This document shows, piece by piece, positions 25,563 through 33,847 of a stretch of 57,830 nt of DNA. The first letter of the stretch is position 1. Each line of letters starts with the position of its first letter. A program made the position numbers and the translations under genes. Under the pieces are notes generated by a model. The model was not told the origin of the DNA and did no database searches. It was given only the letters and a program-made list of their open reading frames with translations. Source of the stretch: Spirochaetaceae bacterium (GTDB lineage: Bacteria; Spirochaetota; Spirochaetia; Treponematales; Breznakiellaceae); the NCBI GenBank assembly GCA_031278215.1, contig JAITKV010000008.1:1-57830 (forward strand), in the 5' to 3' direction.

Positions 25563-26354
25563 CTAGCATACCCGCAATACCTTGGTGGGACATTTTTGTC
25601 CGCAGGCGCCGCAGAGGGTGCATTTTTCATGATCCACCACCGGTATGCCGTCTTCTATAACAATGCACTGTTCAGGACAATTTTTAACGCAGATGCCGCA
25701 CTTAATGCATCCTACAGGACAGGCTTTTCTGATGGCGGTCCTTAGGGGATTGCGGTTTGAACAAAGGGTCAGGGTGGTTTTTTGATCCCGGGGTATAAGC
25801 CGCAGTATACTCTGGGGACATTCCGCGACGCAGACTTTACAGCCCGTACACTTGGTTCTGTCTACGACAGGAAGCCCGCCGGTTCCCATGGTAATGGCGT
25901 CGAATTTGCAAACCCTTGTACAGTCGCCGAAGCCCAGGCAGGCCCAGGCGCAGAGCTTGGTTCCTCCGGCAATCTTTGCGCCCCGGCAGCTTGCCAGGCC
26001 CGTGTATATTCCCCGCTTTACGGCGACATCGTCTCCGCCAAGACAGCAGCACACCGATACCATGGGAACCATCTCCGCGGCCCCCACCCCCATAATTTCC
26101 GCCAGCATATCCGCCGTCGACTTGCCCCCGGCGGTGCAGAGGCTTATCTCCCCTCCCCCGGCCACCGCCGCGGCATAAGCGTCGCAGCCGGGAAAACCGC
26201 AGCCGCCGCAGTTCGCCCCCGGCAGGGCTTCACGGATCGTTTTGATAAGGGGATCTTCCTCTACTTTAAACAATTCCCGGAATAGGCCCAGGGCCAGGCC
26301 CAGAACCAGCGCCAGCAGGGCTGCAAATCCGGCGGTAACAAAAATTATGATCAT
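25563..26354 (-). CDS. rnfB: Rnf complex subunit B (ferredoxin-type electron carrier)
   Basis: 263 aa. One N-terminal membrane helix (IIIFVTAGFAALLALVLGLALG), then the Fe-S domain ANCGGCGFPGCDAYA (4Fe-4S), and ferredoxin pairs with CTGCKVCVAECP, CIKCGICVKNCP and CTLCGACGQKCP. RnfB accepts electrons from reduced ferredoxin. I start at ATG 26354 where GGAGG lies 4 bases before; an 11-residue upstream extension is rejected. It is the last gene of rnfCDGEAB; rnfA ends 13 bp upstream. Confidence 0.96.
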   Translation of the reverse strand: MIIIFVTAGFAALLALVLGLALGLFRELFKVEEDPLIKTIREALPGANCGGCGFPGCDAYAAAVAGGGEISLCTAGGKSTADMLAEIMGVGAAEMVPMVSVCCCLGGDDVAVKRGIYTGLASCRGAKIAGGTKLCAWACLGFGDCTRVCKFDAITMGTGGLPVVDRTKCTGCKVCVAECPQSILRLIPRDQKTTLTLCSNRNPLRTAIRKACPVGCIKCGICVKNCPEQCIVIEDGIPVVDHEKCTLCGACGQKCPTKVLRVC

Positions 26355-26367
26355 CGATCCTCCGCCT

Positions 26368-26973
26368 TCACTTTCCCAGCCCCCCAAAGCCCATAAAGGC
26401 CATGGAAAGCAGGGCCGCGGTTACAAAAAGTATGGGGGTTCCTTTAAGAAAAGGCGGTACCGGACTTGTCTTGAGCCGGCGGCGTATGCCCGCCATAAGC
26501 AGCAGGGAAACAAGAAACCCCATGGCCACGCCTACGGCATAGACCAAAGATTCGATATATCCGTATTTTTTAAGCCACACATCGAAGGTTACGGCAAGGA
26601 TGGCGCAGTTGGTGGTGATAAGGGCCAGGTATATTCCCATGGAACCGTACAAACCGGGAACCATCTTTTTTAAGTAAAATTCCACCAACTGAACCAGGGC
26701 GGCAATTACCAGGATGAACACAAGGATCTGCAGGAATTCCAGACCCCCGGGAAGAAGCGTCCTAAAAATGCCGGTTTCTTTGGAAAGGATAAAGTAATAA
26801 ATGGGCCAGGTAACAGCGGTGGCCAAGACCGTCACAAAGGTAACCGCCAGACCCATGCCCACCGATTTATCTTCATCCGTACTCATCCCTATAAAAGGAC
26901 ACAGGGCAAGAAAGCGCATAAGCACCACGTTGTCGATAAGAAAGGCCGAAATAAAAATCTTAAAAAGATTCAT
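26368..26973 (-). CDS. rnfA: Rnf complex subunit A (membrane)
   Basis: 201 aa, about six transmembrane helices. FKIFISAFLIDNVVLMRFLALCPFIG and LALITTNCAILAV carry the two conserved Cys-containing half-sites shared by RnfA and RnfE (here FLALCPF and TTNCAIL), which together are proposed to hold an Fe-S cluster in the membrane. ATGA overlap with rnfE (26970-26973). Confidence 0.96.
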   Translation of the reverse strand: MNLFKIFISAFLIDNVVLMRFLALCPFIGMSTDEDKSVGMGLAVTFVTVLATAVTWPIYYFILSKETGIFRTLLPGGLEFLQILVFILVIAALVQLVEFYLKKMVPGLYGSMGIYLALITTNCAILAVTFDVWLKKYGYIESLVYAVGVAMGFLVSLLLMAGIRRRLKTSPVPPFLKGTPILFVTAALLSMAFMGFGGLGK

Positions 26974-27746
26974 ACGCCCCCTCCGTGGTGCGGCACGGCG
27001 CAGCCGGTTTGCCCGGCATCGCCGCAGCCCCCGCAGCCCGGAACCGGGCAGGCGCCGTCGTTGGAAACACCGGTCCCCGTTCTTTTCCCGGACCCCCGCG
27101 CCTTAATCGCCAGATTAAGCGAAATAAAAAGGGCAAATACAAAAAAGCCCCCCGGCGGCAGGGTAAAAAACAATACCGGCTGGTAGTTGTCAATTTTCAA
27201 AGCGGGAAAAAGACTATTAAGAACGCCAATAAGGGGATCAAAAACTTCAACGCCCCATAAGGTTCCGTTTCCTAAAAGTTCGCGAACCGCCGAAATGCCG
27301 GCAAGCACCCAGGTATATCCCAGACCCATGCTTAGGGCGTCGGGGATTACATAGTCCAAGGATTGTTTGGAGGCAAAGGATTCGACCCTGCCCATGATTA
27401 TACAGTTCACCACGATAAGGGGGATAAAAACCCCCATGGCCTTGGAAAGACCGGGAGAGTACGCCTTAAGCACATAATCGATTACCGTGGTAAATGCGGC
27501 AATGACGATAATAAATACCGGTATCCGGATTGAATTGGGGATAAGCTTGCGAAACAGGCTTATTACAATTTCCGACATAAGCAGCACAAAGGTCATGGAA
27601 AGGCCCATGCCTATGCCGTTGACCACCTCGGTGGTAACCGCCAGAGAAGAACAAAGGCCAATCATCAGGATTAAAAGGGGATTTTCTTTTACCAGTCCGT
27701 TAAGAAATATGTCCATCCTCTTCAGTTTCTGCGGAGTTTGACTCAT
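26970..27746 (-). CDS. rnfE: Rnf complex subunit E (membrane)
   Basis: 258 aa membrane subunit, the RnfA paralog. NGLVKENPLLILMIGLCSSLAVTTEV and IPLIVVNCIIMGRVESFAS carry the paired Cys sites (GLCSSLA, VVNCIIM). It has an unusual Cys/Gly-rich C-terminal tail (about residues 230-258: PVPGCGGCGDAGQTGC) not usual for RnfE, which could be a metal-binding or disordered extension. Start ATG 27746 overlaps the rnfG stop by four bases; a nine-residue upstream extension is rejected. Confidence 0.95.
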   Translation of the reverse strand: MSQTPQKLKRMDIFLNGLVKENPLLILMIGLCSSLAVTTEVVNGIGMGLSMTFVLLMSEIVISLFRKLIPNSIRIPVFIIVIAAFTTVIDYVLKAYSPGLSKAMGVFIPLIVVNCIIMGRVESFASKQSLDYVIPDALSMGLGYTWVLAGISAVRELLGNGTLWGVEVFDPLIGVLNSLFPALKIDNYQPVLFFTLPPGGFFVFALFISLNLAIKARGSGKRTGTGVSNDGACPVPGCGGCGDAGQTGCAVPHHGGGV

Positions 27747-28345
27747 GTGCCCGCCCCCTGTTCTGTCAACCACTGTTCCGCGGCGGTTCCCGCGGCCTTC
27801 ACCGCCGTTGAAACAGCCTGGCTTGTGATTGTCGCGGCGGTAATGACCACCACGTCGTCTCCGGGCTTAAAGGGATCGCTTACCGGTTTACCGTCAAATT
27901 GACCGTAAAACGTAAGCTTCTTTTCTTTATTCACAAAATATCCTTTTTTGCCGGCATTGGCCCCTAATCCGGGGGTGTCGGAATGTTCCATTATTTTAAT
28001 CCGGCTAATCGTTCCGCCGGTGTTTACCCCCACCAGGATCTTAATGGGGCCGCCGTAACTTCCCCCGACGGCCTGCAGGGCCACGCCGATAATTTTGTCC
28101 CCCTGTCTGACCTCCCACTGGCTTTCAAAACTAACCCTGTGGTCCGGGCTTGTAATGGCGCCGGTGATCTCCTTAAAACTCTCCGCGCCGGGAAAAAGTT
28201 CTTTCAGGGCCGCTTCCTGATCGTCCATTTCCCTCTGTTCTATGGTTTTTGCGGTACCGGCATATACAAAGGCAAGGCCCACACAGGCCGCCGCGGCGTA
28301 TGCCATAAGAACCAGCCCGAACTTAAGTATGTCCCAGACCTTCAT
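27743..28345 (-). CDS. rnfG: Rnf complex subunit G (covalent FMN)
   Basis: 200 aa, one N-terminal membrane helix and a periplasmic FMN domain. The Thr that takes FMN by phosphoester lies in a VVITAATITSQAV segment near residue 166; the family motif is SGAT(S/T), so Gly is replaced by Ala here. IMEHSDTPGLGANAG is the conserved loop before it. ATGA overlaps on both sides (28342-28345 with rnfD and 27743-27746 with rnfE). Confidence 0.94.
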   Translation of the reverse strand: MKVWDILKFGLVLMAYAAAACVGLAFVYAGTAKTIEQREMDDQEAALKELFPGAESFKEITGAITSPDHRVSFESQWEVRQGDKIIGVALQAVGGSYGGPIKILVGVNTGGTISRIKIMEHSDTPGLGANAGKKGYFVNKEKKLTFYGQFDGKPVSDPFKPGDDVVVITAATITSQAVSTAVKAAGTAAEQWLTEQGAGT

Positions 28346-29403
28346 GGAGCGGCCCCCTTTGCCCCCGGCGCGGCAGGGCTTCCGGGTTTTTCCGCGGCCG
28401 CCGGTTTACCCTTTTTTACAAAACCGTACTTCCTTTGAATAAGCCGGTTCAAGAACGGCGTTACGGCATTCATGATCAGGATCCCGTAAGTAACCCCCTC
28501 GGGATAGTTGCCCCACTGCCGGATCAACAGGGTAATAATCCCCGCGCCGGCGCCGAAGATAAGCCTTCCCGCGGCGGTGGACGGGGCGGTGGTATAGTCG
28601 GTGGTCATAAAAACCGCTCCAAAACAAAGGCCCCCGGCCAGGACGCTAAAGAGGGAAAAGAGGGGGTCCATGCTGAGCAAAAATGAAAGTACCAGAACCG
28701 AAGCCGCCATGGCTACGGGGGCCCGCCAGTCAATTACCCTGTTTATAAGCAGATAAAGACACCCCGCCAGAATAAGCAGGATAGAAGATTCCCCTATGGT
28801 TCCGGCATGGTTCCCTATAAAGAGGGTCCGCAGGGTCTGCCAGTAATCCGGCGCCGGGGCAAGTCCGAAGCCGGCAAATTCTCTGCCCACATCGGCAATG
28901 GTTCCGCCTGTCTTTACAATGCCCAGAGGGGTGGCGCCGCTTAAGCCGTCGGCGGCTTCCACGGCGCCGCCGGGAAGGGTCCAGCTTGTAATGGCCGCGG
29001 GAAAACTCATTAGTAAAAAGGCCCGGCCCGAAAGAGCGGGGTTAAATACATTGGCCCCCAGGCCTCCGAAGAACTCTTTTACTACCACCACGGCAAAAAC
29101 CGCCCCCAGGGCGGCCATCCACAGGGGCGTGGAAGGGGGCAGGACCAGGGCCAGCAAGAGCCCCGAAACCGCCGCGGACAGGTTCCCGCTGCGGTTTTCC
29201 CGGCGGAGAATCAGGCGGAACAGGGCTTCGCCCCCGACGGCGGCGGCCACGGACACAAGGATCACCTTTAGGGCCGGCAGCCCGTAAAGGACAATGCCCC
29301 AGACGGACAAGGGGGTAAGGGCAATAAGGACATGACCCATGAGCACCGGGGTGCGGACGGGGGTTCCGATGTGGGGGCTTGATCCCAAATACAGTTCCGG
29401 CAT
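28342..29403 (-). CDS. rnfD: Rnf complex subunit D (membrane, covalent FMN)
   Basis: 353 aa with about nine transmembrane helices. VFNPALSGRAFLLMSFP is a conserved loop, and DGLSGATPLG near residue 155 is the FMN-attachment motif (Thr in SGAT). RnfD is central to ion translocation in the complex. The C-terminus has an Ala/Pro-rich tail (about 335-353). It starts 1 bp from the rnfC stop. Confidence 0.96.
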   Translation of the reverse strand: MPELYLGSSPHIGTPVRTPVLMGHVLIALTPLSVWGIVLYGLPALKVILVSVAAAVGGEALFRLILRRENRSGNLSAAVSGLLLALVLPPSTPLWMAALGAVFAVVVVKEFFGGLGANVFNPALSGRAFLLMSFPAAITSWTLPGGAVEAADGLSGATPLGIVKTGGTIADVGREFAGFGLAPAPDYWQTLRTLFIGNHAGTIGESSILLILAGCLYLLINRVIDWRAPVAMAASVLVLSFLLSMDPLFSLFSVLAGGLCFGAVFMTTDYTTAPSTAAGRLIFGAGAGIITLLIRQWGNYPEGVTYGILIMNAVTPFLNRLIQRKYGFVKKGKPAAAEKPGSPAAPGAKGAAP

Positions 29404-29404
29404 A

Positions 29405-30781
29405 TCAGGCCCTCCCGGGGGCCGCCGAAGCCGGCCGTTGAGACAGGGCCTTCAAGGCCCGCAGACGCTGCTTGCCCACCCGGAAACGCTGAACCAGCTT
29501 AATCCGGGCCGGACAGACGAAGGAGCAGCTGCCGCACTCAATACAGTCCATAAGCCCCGTCCTAAGCGCTTCGTCCATATCCTCCGAGTCCAGGGCAATG
29601 TTGATAAGGACCGGCGAAAGCCGGCAGGAACAGTTTTGTATACAGCGGCCGCAGCGTATACAGTCCCCCTCCGCATCAATGACGGTTTCTTCCTTGGTCA
29701 TAAGAATAATTCCCGATGTATTTTTCTGAATAGGAACAGCCACGGTGGCCACGGCGTTTCCCATCATGGGTCCGCCGAAAATAATCTTTCTTAAATGGTC
29801 ATAATTGATATCAAGAAATTCCGGGGGCAGATCGGCAATTAGGGTTCCGATGGGCGCCCGGATGTTTTTAGGAAGTTTACAGGCCCCGCCGGAAACGGTT
29901 AGATCCCGGTCGATTAAGGGCTTTCCCAGGACAAAGGCTTCGGCTATGGCAACCAGGGTCCCCACATTCTGTACAATACAGCCCGCATCCATGGGCAGCC
30001 CCCCGGAAGGCACCTCCCGCTGCGCCAATGCCTTGATCAGCATTTTTTCACCCCCCTGGGGATACCGGGTCCGGCAAAGCTGTACGGTGATGTCCATATC
30101 CTTGGCAAAATCGTTTATACGAATTTCCCGTTCCAGCAGCGGCACAAGGTTTGCCTTATTATCCTCCATGCCGATTATGGCCCGTTTTACCCCGTTGATC
30201 CTCATGATCCCCGCCAGCCCGGTAATAAGCAGATGGGGTTTTTCGGTGATAACCGCTTCGTCGGTTGTAAGGTAGGGTTCACATTCGGCGCCGTCGGCTA
30301 TTACCAGATCGACGGCCTTTCCCGGAGGCGGATTAAGCTTTACATGGGCAGGAAAGCCCGCCCCCCCCATGCCGGTAATGCCCGCATCCCGAATCCGTTC
30401 AAGGGCCTCTGCCCTGGTACAGGTATAGGGATCCAGGGGGGGCATAAACATCGTGGCGGTTTGATCTTCCCCCGCTTCGATGACAATACAGGGACCCGCG
30501 GTATTGTTTGACTGGAGCCAGGGTTCAATTTTTTTTACCGCGCCGCAAATAGACGCGTGCACCGGAACCGTCATGGGCCCCGGCCCGGCGCCGTCGGCAA
30601 TTTTCTGGCCCCGGACAACCTGATCCCCCACATTCACCAGCGCCTTATTGGGGGCGCCGAAATGCTGGTTCACCGGGATAACCACCTGCTTGGGCAGAGG
30701 GGCAAGTTCCACCGGCTTTCCTTCGGTGGCATGTTTACGGGTCGGAAGCTTGAGCCCCCGCTTAAAGGTACTTACCTTCAT
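29405..30781 (-). CDS. rnfC: Rnf complex subunit C (NADH/FMN, 4Fe-4S)
   Basis: 458 aa peripheral subunit where NAD is reduced by electrons from ferredoxin while Na+ or H+ is pumped. GMGGAGFPAHVKL is the nucleotide-binding Gly-rich loop; CIRCGRCIQNCSCRLSP and CIECGSCSFVCPARIKL are the two 4Fe-4S motifs near the C-terminus (about 375-430). It is the first gene of the operon. I choose ATG 30781 (MKVSTFKRGL), where the family normally begins; a GTG three codons upstream is the alternative, and neither has a clear Shine-Dalgarno. Confidence 0.95.
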   Translation of the reverse strand: MKVSTFKRGLKLPTRKHATEGKPVELAPLPKQVVIPVNQHFGAPNKALVNVGDQVVRGQKIADGAGPGPMTVPVHASICGAVKKIEPWLQSNNTAGPCIVIEAGEDQTATMFMPPLDPYTCTRAEALERIRDAGITGMGGAGFPAHVKLNPPPGKAVDLVIADGAECEPYLTTDEAVITEKPHLLITGLAGIMRINGVKRAIIGMEDNKANLVPLLEREIRINDFAKDMDITVQLCRTRYPQGGEKMLIKALAQREVPSGGLPMDAGCIVQNVGTLVAIAEAFVLGKPLIDRDLTVSGGACKLPKNIRAPIGTLIADLPPEFLDINYDHLRKIIFGGPMMGNAVATVAVPIQKNTSGIILMTKEETVIDAEGDCIRCGRCIQNCSCRLSPVLINIALDSEDMDEALRTGLMDCIECGSCSFVCPARIKLVQRFRVGKQRLRALKALSQRPASAAPGRA

Positions 30782-30849
30782 ATAATTCACAACTCTATAA
30801 AAACAGAATTGCCCGAAAACCCCTGGTTTCCGGACAACGTTTACCGGCT

Positions 30850-30878
30850 ATCTTGCAGGCAATCCTCCGGATTGTCAA
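30850..30878 (-). promoter_or_regulatory. Candidate promoter of the rnf operon
   Basis: On the minus strand: TTGACA (30873-30878), 17-bp spacer, CAAGAT (30850-30855). The -35 is perfect, the -10 weak. The spacer with its neighbours reads GACAAT, CCGGAGG, ATTGCC, a partial match to the GACAAT/ATTGTC dyad of the dispersed element. It lies 69 bp from the rnfC start. Confidence 0.5.
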
Positions 30879-30920
30879 GCAAGCCCATATCCCATCCGGG
30901 AAAAAACAAGTCCCGCGGTC

Positions 30921-30981
30921 TTTAGCGGCGGCGCCTTTAGCGGCGGCGCCGTTAACGGCGGCGCCGTCTAACGGCGGCGCC
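30921..30981. repeat. Four tandem 15-16 bp GC-rich repeats
   Basis: TTTAGCGGCGGCGCC occurs twice (30921-30950), followed by GTTAACGGCGGCGCC and a 16-bp variant ending at 30981. The middle forms a perfect 18-bp palindrome, GGCGCCGTTAACGGCGCC (30945-30962). The last unit overlaps the C-terminus and stop of the YugP-like gene, and the array could end its transcription. Confidence 0.8.
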
Positions 30982-31648
30982 GGGCCAGCAGTATAAGCCG
31001 GAGCAGGCTCATTACCGCGGTAAGGGCGCTGGCCACATAGGTCATGGCCGCCGCGGAAAGCACCTTCTTAACCCCCGCCAGTTCCCGGCTGTCCAGCACC
31101 TGGTTCTCTTCAAGGATTGCCAGGGCCCTGGAGGACGCGTTAAATTCCACCGGCAGGGTAATAAGGTAAAAGGCCACCGCTCCGGCAAAAAGGATGATCC
31201 CAATGGTAAGGAGGGGCTGGAATGACATGACAATTCCCCCCAGCGCCAGCCAGGGGCCAATGGTAGAGCCGATGTTGGCCACCGGAACCAGGGTACTGCG
31301 AAGCCCCAGGGGGCCGTAGCCCCTGGCGTGCTGTATGGCATGGCCGGTCTCGTGGGCCGCCACTCCCACCGCGGCGATTGAAGGTTTATCGTAAACCTGT
31401 TCAGAAAGCCGCAGCACCCGGTGGGCCGGATCGTAGTGATCCGTCAGGGACCCGGCCACCGGCTCGATCCTGACATTGCTGATGTCGTTGGCGTCCATCA
31501 GGATCTGCGCGGCCCCCGCCCCCGTTATGCCCCGGCTGCACCGTATTCTGGAATACTTGGAAAAAGCGGATTTAACCGTAAACTGGGCCCACAGAGAAAG
31601 AAAAATAGTAGGAACCACTAAAACAAGATAATACGGATCTAAATACAT
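30968..31648 (-). CDS. YugP-like zinc metalloprotease
   Basis: 226 aa membrane protein of the YugP/neutral zinc metallopeptidase type. An N-terminal membrane helix (YYLVLVVPTIFLSLWAQ) precedes the zinc motif AAHETGHAIQHA (HExxH variant HETGH, near residue 105), followed by hydrophobic segments (about 125-225). Physiological substrate is unknown. I start at ATG 31648 (MYLDPYYLV), matching the family's usual N-terminus; an in-frame extension of 21 residues upstream is unlikely. The last residues (LARRRR) are encoded by one unit of the tandem repeat at 30921-30981. Confidence 0.87.
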   Translation of the reverse strand: MYLDPYYLVLVVPTIFLSLWAQFTVKSAFSKYSRIRCSRGITGAGAAQILMDANDISNVRIEPVAGSLTDHYDPAHRVLRLSEQVYDKPSIAAVGVAAHETGHAIQHARGYGPLGLRSTLVPVANIGSTIGPWLALGGIVMSFQPLLTIGIILFAGAVAFYLITLPVEFNASSRALAILEENQVLDSRELAGVKKVLSAAAMTYVASALTAVMSLLRLILLARRRR

Positions 31649-31828
31649 GAAAGAAAGTATAACCCGGATTATCCGGGCGGTCAACGGGCGCCGGGTTTTG
31701 TTTTGAAGCATTACGCGGCTTACGCGGATCGCCGGCGGACAAAATACCCCGGTCCGCCGCGGCCGCAGGCCCGGAAAGTCGGCGTTTCCCCCTTACGGCG
31801 GCGGATAAAAAAAGCTAGGATAGAAAGG

Positions 31829-32827
31829 ATGCCTCAAAACCCGCTTCACAGTGTACATACCAGGGCCTGCCTTTCCTGTAAAACCCTGGGAACCGTCTTT
31901 TTAACAGAAGAAATTGTCCGCCTGGATTTTTCCTGGGGGGGGCCGGCGCCAAGGGCGGGTCAATTTTTTATGATTAAACCGAAGCGGGGTTCCGTTTTTC
32001 TTCCACGGCCCTTTAGCGTGGCCCGGTGGCAAACCGTTAAATCTTCGGGTCCCGAAACCATTGTACTTAGTTTTCTTGTGGCCCTGCGGGGCCGGGGAAC
32101 CCTGGAATTGTCGCAGCTGGGGGCCGGGGAAGAGGCCGAATTAACCGGACCCCTGGGAAACGGCTGGGCCGATTTTTTTCCCCCCGGTAATCGGGGGCCG
32201 GGCAAACCGGAAACGGATGCGGGGCCGGAAAAGCCCTGGGCCCTTATAGGGGGCGGGGCCGGAATTGCCCCCCTCCTGGCCCTGGCCGAAGAACTTTCCG
32301 GGGATGGGGCAGCCCCGGAAACCGGAAAAAATTTTTGCGGCTTTGATTTTTACGGCGGCTTTAAAAAAGCCTTCCCGGATCCCCGGCGCCGGGAAGGCTT
32401 TACCGGTTCCGCCCGGGGGGCCCGTAAGCTGATCCTGGCATTCGAGGATTCCGAAGCCGGACCAAGTTCCGGGGACCGGTATCCGCCGGAGCGTCCGCTG
32501 GAGCGTCCGCCGGAGCGTCCGCCGGAACGTCCGCTGGAGCGGGCGGGGAAGGGGCCCCCGCCGGTGATCCACCGGGGCCGGATTCCGGACTTTTTTAATC
32601 CCCCGGACTACGCCGTGGTGTACGGCTGCGGCCCCGAACCCATGTTAAGGGTCCTGGGGCGCCGGTGCAGGGCCCTGGGGGTCCCCTGTTACCTAAGCCT
32701 GGAACGCCGGATGGCCTGCGGAGTGGGGGCGTGCCTGGGCTGTACGGTGGAAACCAGAGGCGGCAACAGGCGCTGCTGTACCGGCGGGCCGATTTTTCCG
32801 GCGGAGGATCTGTACTTTGACGAATAA
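31829..32827 (+). CDS. pyrK: Dihydroorotate dehydrogenase electron transfer subunit, with a repeat insertion
   Basis: 332 aa, longer than the usual ~260. FAD/NAD module with RPFSVA (FAD site, near residue 64) and GGGAGIAPLLAL (nucleotide loop), and a C-terminal 2Fe-2S cluster: CGVGACLGCTVE with a further Cys in RCCTGG. It passes electrons from the PyrD flavin to NAD+ in pyrimidine synthesis. An extra ~65-residue segment contains five PERP-type tandem units (32483-32542), presumably a surface loop. AGAAAGG lies directly before ATG 31829, a close but plausible site. The next gene overlaps its 3' end by 11 bp. Confidence 0.92.
   Translation: MPQNPLHSVHTRACLSCKTLGTVFLTEEIVRLDFSWGGPAPRAGQFFMIKPKRGSVFLPRPFSVARWQTVKSSGPETIVLSFLVALRGRGTLELSQLGAGEEAELTGPLGNGWADFFPPGNRGPGKPETDAGPEKPWALIGGGAGIAPLLALAEELSGDGAAPETGKNFCGFDFYGGFKKAFPDPRRREGFTGSARGARKLILAFEDSEAGPSSGDRYPPERPLERPPERPPERPLERAGKGPPPVIHRGRIPDFFNPPDYAVVYGCGPEPMLRVLGRRCRALGVPCYLSLERRMACGVGACLGCTVETRGGNRRCCTGGPIFPAEDLYFDE
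32483..32542 (+). repeat. In-frame 12-bp tandem repeat in pyrK
   Basis: Five copies of CCGCYGGAGCGT, differing at one or two positions, encode repeated R-P-P/L-E. The unit length is a multiple of three, so gain or loss of copies keeps the frame. Confidence 0.9.
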
Positions 32828-33824
32828 AAAACCCGTGGATGAACCGGACCTGTCGGTCCTTATCGCCGGGGTCCGGCTGCAGAACCCGGTGATTGCCGCC
32901 TCGGGCTGTTTCGGCTACGGAAGCGAATACGCGGAGATCATCGATGTTTCCGCCCTGGGGGGGATCTGTACCAAGGGCCTTACCTTTAAGCCCCGGCAGG
33001 GCAACCGGGGGGAGCGGCTTTACGAAACCCCTGCGGGGCTTCTTAATTCCATAGGCCTTGAGAATCCCGGCATCGAAGCGTTCATTGAAAAAGAACTTCC
33101 CCGGATGCGGGCCCTGGGGCCTGCGCTTATCGCCAATCTTTCCGGGGGGGATACGGACGAATACGTCCTGGGGGCCAGGCTCCTTGACGATTCCGCGGTG
33201 GACATGATCGAACTGAACATTTCCTGCCCCAATGTTAAGTCCGGGGGCATGGCCTTTGGCCTTGACGGGGAAAGGGCCGCGGCGCTTACCGCCCTGGTCC
33301 GGAAGGCGGCGGCCCACAAACCCCTGATGGTAAAACTTTCACCCAACGCCCCGGATCTTGCGGCGGTGGCCCGGGCCTGCGCGTCCGCGGGGGCGGATGC
33401 GTTTTCTTTGGTTAATACCTTTACGGCCATGGCCATAGACACGGCGCGGCGGCGGCCCGTATTCGACAATGTCGCCGCCGGCCTTTCCGGTCCCGCGGTA
33501 CGGCCCCTGGCCCTTCGCATGGTGTGGGACCTCTACGGGGCCCTGGAGGATTCGGCCCGGAACAGCGCAAAGCGGTTAAAGCCGCCGCCCATTGTGGGCC
33601 TGGGGGGCATCGCCTGCGCCAACGACGCCCTGGAATTCCTCATGGCCGGGTCCAGGGCGGTTCAGGTTGGTTCGGCAAGTTTTGCACGGCCCCGGTCCAT
33701 GACAGAGATAATTGCCGGCATAGGGGAATACATGCGGGCCCGGGGCCTAAAGACTACGGCGGAACTAAACATACGGGGATCATATCCGGGGCCGCAGAAT
33801 TCCGGGGCCGCGCCGCAGGATTAG
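32817..33824 (+). CDS. pyrD: Dihydroorotate dehydrogenase, class 1B catalytic subunit
   Basis: 335 aa TIM barrel with FMN. IAASGCFGYG opens the barrel, CTKGLTFKPR binds FMN phosphate and substrate, NISCPNVK carries the catalytic Cys (class 1 uses Cys as base), and VGLGGIACANDALEFLMAG is the C-terminal phosphate loop. With PyrK it forms the NAD-linked type 1B enzyme. The start is TTG at 32817 with GGAGG 10 bases before. A short tail (YPGPQNSGAAPQD) is low complexity. Confidence 0.93.
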   Translation: MTNKKPVDEPDLSVLIAGVRLQNPVIAASGCFGYGSEYAEIIDVSALGGICTKGLTFKPRQGNRGERLYETPAGLLNSIGLENPGIEAFIEKELPRMRALGPALIANLSGGDTDEYVLGARLLDDSAVDMIELNISCPNVKSGGMAFGLDGERAAALTALVRKAAAHKPLMVKLSPNAPDLAAVARACASAGADAFSLVNTFTAMAIDTARRRPVFDNVAAGLSGPAVRPLALRMVWDLYGALEDSARNSAKRLKPPPIVGLGGIACANDALEFLMAGSRAVQVGSASFARPRSMTEIIAGIGEYMRARGLKTTAELNIRGSYPGPQNSGAAPQD

Positions 33825-33846
33825 CGCGCCGGGTCCGCGGCGCTAA
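33821..33846. terminator. Hairpin between convergent pyrD and response-regulator genes
   Basis: TTAGCGC (33821-33827) pairs with GCGCTAA (33840-33846). It includes the pyrD stop and could end transcription from both sides, though no T-run follows. Confidence 0.35.
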
Positions 33847-33847
33847 G

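Noticed and set aside
30921-30981. CRISPR-like or integron repeats
   Set aside because: Units of 15-16 bp are directly tandem with no spacers.
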